Source: JAABVY01 sp964627935 (GTDB lineage Bacteria > Zixibacteria > MSB-5A5 > JAABVY01). From it: a DNA stretch of 64,000 nt. Below the pieces are notes generated by a model. The model was not told the DNA's origin. It worked only from the letters and a program-made list of their open reading frames with translations, and made no database searches. How positions within the stretch are numbered: the stretch's first letter is position 1; each line of letters opens with the position of its first letter. The stretch covers positions 124,001 to 188,000 of the forward strand of contig CAZVLB010000001.1 of assembly GCA_964627935.1 (NCBI GenBank), in the 5' to 3' direction. This document shows, one piece after another, positions 26,512 to 33,906 of this stretch. Made by a program: the position numbers and the translations under genes.

Positions 26512-27405
26512 ATGCGAGTATTTGTAACCGGCGCCAGCGGCTATGTCGGCAGCAATCTTCTACCAAAATTATTAGAACAGGGCCATACCCCGGTCTGCCT
26601 GATCAGGCCCGGCTCCCGGAAAAAGCTGGGCGACCTTCAGACCAGGATCGAAATAGTCGAGGGGGATGTCAAAGACATAGATGCCTGGAAAGACCAGCTT
26701 AAGAATATCGACGCTTTCATCAATCTGATCGGCATTATCCGCGAATTTCCTTCCCGCGGGGTTAGCTTTGAAGAACTTCACTTTCAGGCCACGGTCGATT
26801 TGGCCAGCCTGGCCATTGAGATGGGCGTCAAACGATTTCTGCAGATGAGCGCCCTGGGAGCATCACTGCACTCCGATGCCAAATATCATCGCACAAAATT
26901 CCGCGCGGAAAAGTTTTTGCAAAGAACGGAATTGGACTGGACAATCTTCCGGCCCTCATTAATCATCGGTGAAGGTAACGAGGCGATCGGCATGTTTGTG
27001 GATATGATCGATAAATATCCGGTTATGCCCGTTATCGGGGAAGGCAATTATCAGTTCCAGCCTGTTGATATTGAGGATGTCAGCGAGGGATTTGTGCGCG
27101 CACTGGAAAACGAGAAAGCTGTCGGCAGGATTTATGAGATCGGCGGGCCGGATAGATACACCCTCAATGAAATGCTGGACAGGATTGCCGAAAAGATGGG
27201 CAAAAAGGCGCGCAAGATTCATATCCCGACCGGATTTTTAAAGCTTGCGGTTGCTTCTCTGGAATATTTCAAATTTTTTCCTCTGACACGTGGAATGATC
27301 GATATGCTCAAAGAAGGGAACATTACCGACTCAAATGAATTTTTTAAGGAATTGAATATCGAGGCCATTCCATTTGAGCAAAGTCTGGAAAAGGCCTTGA
27401 AATAG
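26512..27405 (+). CDS. NDUFA9-like NAD(P)-dependent epimerase/atypical SDR
   Basis: 297 aa. The N-terminal Rossmann motif VTGASGYVGSNLLPKLL binds NAD(P). INLIGII, FLQMSALGA and YHRTKFRAE follow in the pattern of the atypical SDR branch related to the complex I subunit NDUFA9, where the catalytic Tyr and Lys lie in YxxxK (YHRTK). The C-terminal third (residues about 185-297) forms the variable substrate domain. The true substrate is unknown; quinone or lipid-linked metabolism is suggested by relatives. Shine-Dalgarno GGAGG precedes the ATG by 5. It heads a plus-strand run with bcp, a Rieske protein, a methyltransferase and a CPBP protein. Confidence 0.83.
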   Translation: MRVFVTGASGYVGSNLLPKLLEQGHTPVCLIRPGSRKKLGDLQTRIEIVEGDVKDIDAWKDQLKNIDAFINLIGIIREFPSRGVSFEELHFQATVDLASLAIEMGVKRFLQMSALGASLHSDAKYHRTKFRAEKFLQRTELDWTIFRPSLIIGEGNEAIGMFVDMIDKYPVMPVIGEGNYQFQPVDIEDVSEGFVRALENEKAVGRIYEIGGPDRYTLNEMLDRIAEKMGKKARKIHIPTGFLKLAVASLEYFKFFPLTRGMIDMLKEGNITDSNEFFKELNIEAIPFEQSLEKALK

Positions 27406-27434
27406 AAAACAACAATTAAAAGGACGGATGCACA

Positions 27435-27893
27435 ATGGCCAATGTGAAGGAAGGAAACAAGGCTCCTGCATTTAATCTGGAGTCTACCTCGGGCGAGAAA
27501 ATAGCTCTTAAGGATCTGGCAGGCAAAAAGGTGGTGCTGTATTTTTATCCCAAGGATAATACCCCGGGATGCACCAAAGAGGCTTGCAATTTCCGTGATG
27601 ATTTCGCCAAATATAAAAGAAAGGGCGCGGTTGTACTTGGTATCTCACCCGACAGCCGCGAGTCTCATCAGAAATTCACCGACAAATTCGACCTGCCATT
27701 TCCACTCCTGGTCGACAAGGATCACAAGGTGGCCGAAAAATACGGCGTCTGGGTCGAGAAAAATATGTACGGAAAAAAAAGTTGGGGTGTACAGCGTTCA
27801 ACTTTTATAATAGGGCCTGATGGACGGATCGAAAAGATCTTTGGCAAGGTAAAGGTTGACGGCCACTCGCAAGAGGTGCTGGCCGAGCTGTAA
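27435..27893 (+). CDS. bcp: Thioredoxin-dependent thiol peroxidase (Bcp/PrxQ)
   Basis: 152 aa, full length. It reduces hydrogen and organic peroxides with thioredoxin as electron donor. The active-site motif DNTPGCTKEAC carries peroxidatic Cys46 and resolving Cys51, five residues apart as in atypical 2-Cys PrxQ enzymes. FYPKD and STFIIGPDG are family signatures. A Rieske protein gene starts 16 bases after its stop, so the two are probably co-transcribed. Confidence 0.95.
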   Translation: MANVKEGNKAPAFNLESTSGEKIALKDLAGKKVVLYFYPKDNTPGCTKEACNFRDDFAKYKRKGAVVLGISPDSRESHQKFTDKFDLPFPLLVDKDHKVAEKYGVWVEKNMYGKKSWGVQRSTFIIGPDGRIEKIFGKVKVDGHSQEVLAEL

Positions 27894-27909
27894 ACTCAAG
27901 GAGATCCTG

Positions 27910-28215
27910 ATGGCGGAATTTGTTGAAGTCTGCGATGAGGCGGAAATACCTCCCGGAACGGGCCGGATGTTTGAAATCGGCAGGGAGGAAATCGGCATTT
28001 TCAATGTCGGCGGTAAGCTGTATGCGATCGATAATCTCTGTCCGCATGAGGGCGGGCCGATGCATGAGGGACCATTGGTGGGCGAAATCGTAACCTGCCC
28101 GTTGCACGGCTGGCGCTGCAATGTCACCACCGGCGAGTCACTGGAATTGCCGGGGGTGCATGTTTCCACCTTTGAAGTAAAAGTTGAAAACGGAAAGGTC
28201 TTTGTTAAAGTATAA
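27910..28215 (+). CDS. Rieske [2Fe-2S] ferredoxin-like protein
   Basis: 101 aa. Cluster ligands are C-x-H in NLCPHEGGPM and C-x2-H in CPLHGWRCN. This is a small soluble electron carrier of the NirD/ferredoxin component type. Start: ATG at 27910 with AAGGAG 6 nt upstream. It lies between bcp (16 bases before) and an O-methyltransferase (2 bases after), a tight operon. No dedicated reductase or oxygenase is adjacent, so its partner is unknown. It is a paralogue of the protein at 21271, with similar length but clearly different sequence. Confidence 0.9.
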   Translation: MAEFVEVCDEAEIPPGTGRMFEIGREEIGIFNVGGKLYAIDNLCPHEGGPMHEGPLVGEIVTCPLHGWRCNVTTGESLELPGVHVSTFEVKVENGKVFVKV

Positions 28216-28217
28216 TT

Positions 28218-28844
28218 ATGGATATTATAAATCCCAAAATTAACGAATATATCGAGGGCGCAATCCCCAAAAGGGAAGCACCCTTTGATGAAATGGAAGC
28301 CTACGCAAAGGAAAACAAATTTCCCATAATCGGACCATTGGTGGGCACATTACTGCAACAGATAGTGATTGCTACCGGCGCCAGGCGAATTTTCGAACTG
28401 GGCTCAGGTTACGGTTATTCGGCCCTCTGGATGGCTAAGGTAATGTCCCCGGATGGCAAAATATATCTGACCGACCGCAAGGCTGAGAACAGGAAGATGG
28501 CCTGCAAACATTTCGAAAAGGCGGGCGAACTGGATAAGATGGAATTCCTGGTTGGCGATGCGCTCGAACATTTCGAAAAATATGATGGGCCATTTGATAT
28601 TATCCTGAATGATATCGACAAAGAGGGTTACCCCGATGCTATTCAGCCAGTCAAAAAACGTCTGCGCAAAGGCGGCTTTTTCATTACAGATAATATTCTA
28701 TGGAGCGGCAGAATTTTCGATCAAGAGCCCGAGAAAAGCACCCAGGCGATTCTGGAATTTACGCGACGGTTGTATGATGATCCGGATTTTATCACTTCGA
28801 TAATTCCGCTCAGGGATGGTATCTCGGTTTCGGTAAAAAAATAG
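28218..28844 (+). CDS. SAM-dependent O-methyltransferase (family 3, COMT-like)
   Basis: 208 aa, the usual size of bacterial class I catechol/caffeoyl-CoA-type O-methyltransferases. The SAM motif is FELGSGYGYSALWMA (about 57-71); further markers are YLTDRK (acidic ribose ligand), FDIILNDIDKEGY (metal-binding Asp region) and GGFFITDNILWSG. Predicted to methylate a small diol or phenolic substrate in a Mg2+-dependent way; the substrate is unknown. It is translationally close to the upstream Rieske gene. Confidence 0.88.
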   Translation: MDIINPKINEYIEGAIPKREAPFDEMEAYAKENKFPIIGPLVGTLLQQIVIATGARRIFELGSGYGYSALWMAKVMSPDGKIYLTDRKAENRKMACKHFEKAGELDKMEFLVGDALEHFEKYDGPFDIILNDIDKEGYPDAIQPVKKRLRKGGFFITDNILWSGRIFDQEPEKSTQAILEFTRRLYDDPDFITSIIPLRDGISVSVKK

Positions 28845-28874
28845 AAGCTCTATGCTTTCTTGTTGAGGAGGAAG

Positions 28875-29774
28875 ATGGCGGAAAATCCTCAATCCGATTT
28901 GTTCAATCAGGAAAATATCCCTGAACCCGATCAAAAGAAACCATTGATAAAATGGGGCTGGTTGCGCGTGGTGATTTATTTGGCCGCATGGCTCGGCATC
29001 AGCTATCTTTTGAGCAATTTTGTTAATTTGACCGGCGGCCTTTCAATGCAGGAATTGACCAGAAATCCCCGCATCATTTATGTGATCGGATTCGGGCTGG
29101 TAGTGAATCTCCTGCTGATTGCAGTCTTCCGAAAATTTATAGATAGAAAGTCAGTTTTATCACTGGGCTTGAATTTTAGCAGAGTGCAGGCCCTTCATTT
29201 TGTTTATGGCATCCTGGTCGGAATAGCTATCATCACAGCAGTATTCCTGATCCTGCTTTCGCTGGGAAATATCAAGATTATCAGAATCCAGTTTCCGGGC
29301 ATGCCCTTTTTCTATATTTTGATAGTGTTTCTTATGGTGGCCTTCGAGGAGGAATTGCAGAGCCGCGGATATATCCTAAACAATTTTATGGAATCGATGA
29401 ACAGGTGTTTTGCGCTGTTTTTGACAGCAATACTGTTTTCCACCCTGCATATGGCAAATCCCGATTTTTCAATCGTATCCCTGATAAATATTATCCTGGC
29501 CGGGCTTGTACTGGGTATCTACTACGTGCATAAGGTCAATCTCTGGTTTCCGATCGGGATTCACTGGTCCTGGAATTTCTTCGAGGGTGCGGTATTCGGT
29601 TCACCCGTAAGCGGTTTTGAGGTGCCCTCTATTTTCGTAATAGAACCATCCGGAAAAACGATCCTTTCCGGCGGATCATTCGGTTTCGAGGCCTCGATTG
29701 TGGCCAGCCTTGTCATTATAACTGCGATTATTTTGATTCATGTCAGGCTAAGGAGATCAGGTCAAAGTTCTTAA
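28875..29774 (+). CDS. CPBP family intramembrane glutamic endopeptidase (Abi-like)
   Basis: 299 aa with about eight hydrophobic helices. The CPBP (Rce1-like) motifs are present: FEEELQSRGYI (catalytic Glu-Glu and Arg), FSTLHMAN (His), and GIHWSWNF (second His and Asn). Such proteases act inside the membrane; in bacteria they are linked to bacteriocin immunity or signalling, and the substrate here is unknown. The ATG at 28875 is chosen for its GAGGAGGAAG Shine-Dalgarno; it encodes a soluble N-terminal tail of about 30 residues before the first helix. End of the plus-strand run starting at 26512. Confidence 0.9.
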   Translation: MAENPQSDLFNQENIPEPDQKKPLIKWGWLRVVIYLAAWLGISYLLSNFVNLTGGLSMQELTRNPRIIYVIGFGLVVNLLLIAVFRKFIDRKSVLSLGLNFSRVQALHFVYGILVGIAIITAVFLILLSLGNIKIIRIQFPGMPFFYILIVFLMVAFEEELQSRGYILNNFMESMNRCFALFLTAILFSTLHMANPDFSIVSLINIILAGLVLGIYYVHKVNLWFPIGIHWSWNFFEGAVFGSPVSGFEVPSIFVIEPSGKTILSGGSFGFEASIVASLVIITAIILIHVRLRRSGQSS

Positions 29775-29997
29775 CCTGAAGTGCCGGTTTCATAGCTTTA
29801 AGTCTCCTGCCGGCATCCCCTGATCCTCGATTAAATCCAAGCGGCGCAACAAAGATTCGGTTGACTGCCATATAAAATATGCTTATTTTAGCCCTTCTGA
29901 GTATGTTATAAAATTCACAATTGCGCTTGCGGGCGCCTGAATCGTATTTCCTGTGACACATGAAATCATTTCTCTGATAATAGATTAAGGAGTCCAT

Positions 29998-31686
29998 ATG
30001 GCTGAGGTCGAACGCGAAGTTTTTGAAACCGATGTGCTCATAGTTGGCGCCGGAATCGCCGGCCTTTCCACGGCATATCATCTGAAGAAGCTGATCAATG
30101 ACTATCAGGAAAACAAGCCCGAGGATGGCAAGGATCTGTCCGAAATCATGATCACCGTGCTCGAGAAGGGCCCGCATGTCGGCGCTCATGTGATGTCCGG
30201 CGCGATCATGGATCCCAGGGGCCTGGCGGAATTGATGCCTGACTACGAGGAGCAGGGCGCGCCGCTCGATAACGTGATCGAGGAAGATGCGCTTTATTAC
30301 TTCAAGCAAAACGGCCAGATAAAACCGCCCTACAGCCCTGCTGATATGCATAACAAAGGTTTTCCGGCGGTATCATTGAACAAACTGACTGCCTGGCTGG
30401 GCGAGAAAGTAGAGGAACTGGAAATCGATATCCTGGCCGGTTTCGGAGGGCAGGAGGTGCTCTATGATGAATCCCGGGTAATCGGTGTCAGAACCGAGGA
30501 CAAAGGTGTTGATAAGCATGGTGAGCATAAGGCCAATTTTGAACCGGGCACCGATATTCAGGCCAGGGTCACTGTGTTATCCGAGGGCTCGCGCGGAAAT
30601 TTGACAAAGGCCTTGACCAATAAACTTGGCCTGCGCGGCACAAATCCCCAGTCCTACACAACCGGTATAAAGGAACTCTGGGAAGTACCTGAGGGTCGTT
30701 TCGAAAGACCGACAGCCTATCATACATTTGGATGGCCGCTTGATTCGAAAACCTTTGGCGGCGGATTTATCTACTCGCTGGAAAAGAACAAGGTTTCAAT
30801 CGGTTTTGTGACCGGATTGTCTTACCATAATCCGCAGACCGACCCGCATAATATGTTCCAGAAATTCAAACTGCATCCCTTTGTAAAGAAAATTCTGGAA
30901 GGCGGCAAGATGCTCCGTTACGGCGGCAATACTATCCCTGAGGGCGGATGGTATTCGATGCCCAAATATTACGGCGATGGTTTCCTGATTTGCGGCGATT
31001 CGGCCAGCTTCTTAAATCCGCGCCGGTTGAAAGGGATTCATACCTCGATCAAATCCGGCATGCTGGCGGCGGAGACAATTTTCGAGGCACTGATGGCTGA
31101 TGACTTTACCGAGGATCGTATGGCAACCATGCACGACCGCGTTGAGCATTCCTGGATCAAGGAAGAGCTCTGGCCGGTGCGCAATTTCCATCAGGCATTC
31201 GAAAATGGCATCTGGCGCGGCATGTTCAATCTCGGCATGCAGATGATCTCGGGCGGTGAGGGCTTCAAGGATCCCTGGCTGGTCCAGGAAGATCACAAGT
31301 ATATGCACAAGCTGAAAGAGCTTTTCGGCACAGTCGAGGTCGATCCCAACCGTGATAAAGTCAAATTCGACGGCAGTTATACATTTAATAAGGTCGACGA
31401 TGTCTATTATTCCGGCACCAAGCATGAGGAAGATCAGCCGCCGCATCTGGTGGTGGCCGATACCGATATTTGCTCCAACCAATGCGTGATCGAATACGGC
31501 AATCCCTGCCAGCATTTCTGTCCGGCGCATGTCTATGAAATGGAGGAGGAAGGCAGCAGGAAGGTTCTCAAGCTGAATGCCTCGAACTGTATTCACTGCA
31601 AGACTTGCGACATTGCCGATCCGTATGGAATTATCACCTGGGTTATCCCGCAGGGCGGTGAGGGTCCAAACTACGATGACCTTTAA
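29998..31686 (+). CDS. Electron transfer flavoprotein-quinone oxidoreductase
   Basis: 562 aa, equal to full-length ETF-QO (ETFDH). The enzyme takes electrons from reduced ETF, made by acyl-CoA and other dehydrogenases, and passes them to membrane quinone through FAD and a [4Fe-4S] cluster. Seen: FAD motif VGAGIAGLSTAYHL at the N-terminus; GDSASFLNPRRLKGIHTSIKSG (shortened here: CGDSASFLNP, second FAD motif); and C-terminal cluster Cys in FCPAHVYE and NCIHCKTCDI. The Shine-Dalgarno is AAGGAG. No etfAB genes are in the window. Suggests respiratory fatty- or amino-acid oxidation. A bidirectional terminator follows. Confidence 0.95.
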   Translation: MAEVEREVFETDVLIVGAGIAGLSTAYHLKKLINDYQENKPEDGKDLSEIMITVLEKGPHVGAHVMSGAIMDPRGLAELMPDYEEQGAPLDNVIEEDALYYFKQNGQIKPPYSPADMHNKGFPAVSLNKLTAWLGEKVEELEIDILAGFGGQEVLYDESRVIGVRTEDKGVDKHGEHKANFEPGTDIQARVTVLSEGSRGNLTKALTNKLGLRGTNPQSYTTGIKELWEVPEGRFERPTAYHTFGWPLDSKTFGGGFIYSLEKNKVSIGFVTGLSYHNPQTDPHNMFQKFKLHPFVKKILEGGKMLRYGGNTIPEGGWYSMPKYYGDGFLICGDSASFLNPRRLKGIHTSIKSGMLAAETIFEALMADDFTEDRMATMHDRVEHSWIKEELWPVRNFHQAFENGIWRGMFNLGMQMISGGEGFKDPWLVQEDHKYMHKLKELFGTVEVDPNRDKVKFDGSYTFNKVDDVYYSGTKHEEDQPPHLVVADTDICSNQCVIEYGNPCQHFCPAHVYEMEEEGSRKVLKLNASNCIHCKTCDIADPYGIITWVIPQGGEGPNYDDL

Positions 31687-31715
31687 AGCGTATTTAACGC
31701 GAGGGTAGAAATAAA

Positions 31716-31745
31716 AACCCGGCCGGCGTTTTTGCCGACCGGGTT
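31716..31745. terminator. Bidirectional intrinsic terminator between ETF-QO and lipoprotein genes
   Basis: Arms AACCCGG-CCGGC and GCCGA-CCGGGTT with a TTTT-containing loop; T-rich sequence follows on the plus strand (TTAATTTTTTTT) and A-rich sequence precedes it, so it can serve both convergent genes. Confidence 0.85.
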
Positions 31746-31765
31746 AATTTTTTTTGTATGTCCGC

Positions 31766-32341
31766 TTATTCGAATCCCGACAGCAGCCATTCGCCATTGC
31801 GATTGACGAAATAGAAATTGCAATCCTCACGAGTCTCACCCCATAATGTCGCGGTCATACAGGCCTGGCAATCGGCCGATGGCCTGTCCGGCTGGACTGC
31901 GGTGCTGATTTCGGTTATGGTGTATCCGGCCTTGCGATTGAGCTTCATATTGCGCACCAGCGTGGTGTCCTTGTAAAGCTCCCTGACCACCCATTTCATT
32001 GAATCGGTACACATCGGCAGAACCGCGCTGGAATCGCCCATAGTGAAATATTCCGCAAACATGTAAGCGGCGTATTCACAGGTACCTTCCTCGAGATCGT
32101 TGGCATGCACCGGTTCAGTCTTGGGCAGGCTGGGATGAGTCTGTTTCGGCGGACCCTCGATATTTGGATTTTTTATTACAGGCGGTTGCTGATCCGGATA
32201 ATCCATTTTTTCCGTACTCGCCTCTGTCTGTGTTTGCTGTGTTTGCTCCTGCATGGCGCTTTCTTCCCGGCCATCATCACCCCCGCAGGAGATTAAGAAC
32301 GCCATAGCCGTTAACAAAATTACTAAAAGTCTAAACTGCAT
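31766..32341 (-). CDS. Lipoprotein of unknown function, paralogue of the next gene
   Basis: 191 aa. The signal ends in a lipobox (FLISC), so it should be lipidated. A Pro/Gln-rich linker (25-80) precedes a domain of about 110 residues with conserved Cys: EEGTC, DCQAC, and EDC, and an ending NRNGEWLLSGF typical of NTF2-like/DUF4878-style domains. The upstream gene at 32371 has the same pattern (EPGTC, VCEAC, EDC, DGKWRVYDF). No function is known; the four cysteines could form two disulfides. Last gene of a possible mazG-lipoprotein-lipoprotein unit. Confidence 0.75.
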   Translation of the reverse strand: MQFRLLVILLTAMAFLISCGGDDGREESAMQEQTQQTQTEASTEKMDYPDQQPPVIKNPNIEGPPKQTHPSLPKTEPVHANDLEEGTCEYAAYMFAEYFTMGDSSAVLPMCTDSMKWVVRELYKDTTLVRNMKLNRKAGYTITEISTAVQPDRPSADCQACMTATLWGETREDCNFYFVNRNGEWLLSGFE

Positions 32342-32370
32342 GATAATTATCCTTTCCTTACAGAATCAAA

Positions 32371-32955
32371 TCAGTTATGCATGGGTGGCTGCGATTGGCT
32401 GGTTTGACCGAAATCATAAACTCGCCATTTACCATCGGGATACAGGCGCAATTTGAAACTGCAATCCTCCACATCGGTACCTTTCAGGTTGGCGGTCACG
32501 CATGCCTCACAGACCGTGCTGTCCTCGGGATTTCTTTTTTCAGCCACTGATACTATATGAAAACCCTCTTCGACCATTCTTTTCATCTGCGCTACCTGGG
32601 CGCTGTGAGTCATCAGCGAACGAACGACTATATCCATTGTATCACTGGCAACTTCGAATGCTGAGGCCGAATCGATCTCGCTCAACGCAACTGCGAATTT
32701 ACCGGCCGCACCGGCGCAGGTGCCCGGCTCGACATTATCGATCGGTATGGTCGGGCCCTTCTCCCACTCTACCGGACCTTCAGGGGTATAACCGAGTTCC
32801 TCGTAACGTTCCTGCTCGGCTTTCAGATTTGGATCGGTGCTTTCTTGGGTCATGTTTTGCGGCTGTTCAGTTTCGGCCTGATCCTCGCCATTGCCACAGG
32901 CCAGGATCAAAAGTAAAAACGTGAATAGAATAAATGTCGCTTTAAGGTACTTCAA
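32371..32955 (-). CDS. Lipoprotein of unknown function, tandem paralogue
   Basis: 194 aa with lipobox LILAC. A low-complexity Gln/Glu linker leads into an NTF2-like-looking domain with the Cys pattern shared with the 31766 gene. It also has a helix SAQVAQMKRMVEEGFHIV equivalent to its neighbour's TLVRNMKLNRKAGYTI. Sequence identity is modest but the spacing of landmarks is the same, indicating an old tandem duplication. It starts 24 bases after the mazG stop. Function unknown; envelope localisation is inferred from the lipobox. Confidence 0.75.
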   Translation of the reverse strand: MKYLKATFILFTFLLLILACGNGEDQAETEQPQNMTQESTDPNLKAEQERYEELGYTPEGPVEWEKGPTIPIDNVEPGTCAGAAGKFAVALSEIDSASAFEVASDTMDIVVRSLMTHSAQVAQMKRMVEEGFHIVSVAEKRNPEDSTVCEACVTANLKGTDVEDCSFKLRLYPDGKWRVYDFGQTSQSQPPMHN

Positions 32956-32979
32956 AAAATTTCCTCCGGCTTATCTATT

Positions 32980-33750
32980 TTAGCGTTTGCCCTTGGCTTC
33001 GTTCCAGTAAGAATCCATTTCTTCCAGGTTTGAGTCATTCAGGGTTTTGCCCTGTTCAGCCAGTCGTTTCTCGACATGTTGAAATCTGCTCATGAATTTG
33101 CGGTTCATCCTGTCCAATGCCGATTCCGGATCCACTTTCATAAAGCGTGCCAGGTTCACCACGGCAAAAAGCAGATCCCCCAGTTCTTCCTCGATATTAT
33201 CCGCCGAGTCTTGTTCAATTGCCTCTTTCAGCTCGCGCATCTCCTCATCAGCTTTCTCATAAACATCCTGCCAGCGTTCCCAGTCAAAGCCGAACCGTGC
33301 CGCCTTCTGCTGAAGTCGGAAGGCCTTCAGAAGGGCCGGGGCGGTTCTGGGAATTCCCGACAGGGCCGATTCACCGCTTTCTTTTTTTTCGGCCAGCTTG
33401 ATCTGCTCCCAGTTGCGGGTTACCTGATCAGAACTGATTTGGTCTTTTTTCTTGAATATGTGCGGATGTCTTTTAATCAGTTTTTTTGAAATTGATTCGG
33501 CCACATCATCGATATTGAACTGCCCCTTCTCGCTGGCCATCTGGGCATGAAATACAATCTGTAAAAGCAGATCGCCGAGCTCCTCTTTGAGTTTGTCTTT
33601 ATTGCTATCTTCAATGCTGTCAACAACTTCATAGGTTTCTTCCAGAAGATAGGGGATCAACGATTTATGTGTCTGCTCGCGATCCCAGGGGCATCCATCG
33701 GGAGCCCGCAGTTTTTTCATGATCGCAACAAGTTCCTCGAAAGGAGTCAT
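32980..33750 (-). CDS. mazG: Nucleoside triphosphate pyrophosphohydrolase MazG
   Basis: 256 aa with two MazG-type helical domains, like the E. coli enzyme. It hydrolyses (d)NTPs to NMP and PPi as housekeeping or during the stringent response. Motifs: CPWDREQTHKSL, LLEETYEVVDSI with LKEELGDLLLQ (first Mg-binding ExxE/ExxD set), and MRELKEAIEQ with IEEELGDLLFA (second set). It is followed by two lipoprotein genes on the same strand, which may share its transcript; there is no obvious functional link. Confidence 0.95.
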   Translation of the reverse strand: MTPFEELVAIMKKLRAPDGCPWDREQTHKSLIPYLLEETYEVVDSIEDSNKDKLKEELGDLLLQIVFHAQMASEKGQFNIDDVAESISKKLIKRHPHIFKKKDQISSDQVTRNWEQIKLAEKKESGESALSGIPRTAPALLKAFRLQQKAARFGFDWERWQDVYEKADEEMRELKEAIEQDSADNIEEELGDLLFAVVNLARFMKVDPESALDRMNRKFMSRFQHVEKRLAEQGKTLNDSNLEEMDSYWNEAKGKR

Positions 33751-33906
33751 ATTTCAACCTTAACTTAATATCCTGTGTTAATTTACCGATATTGACCGAA
33801 TATACGGGCAGGAATCGAATCTTCCAAGCCCGATTTAAGTAATTCTTGACAAAATAACATTTTTGGTTAACATATCACGTCTAAATTTATTAGCCTGGAA
33901 GGAGCT

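Noticed and set aside
29743..30351. 202-codon minus-strand frame overlapping the ETF-QO start
   Set aside because: No family features; it covers the promoter region and 5' end of a clear ETF-QO gene.
33751..33906. T-box leader before valS
   Set aside because: The gap is short and contains neither the T-box consensus nor a terminator hairpin.
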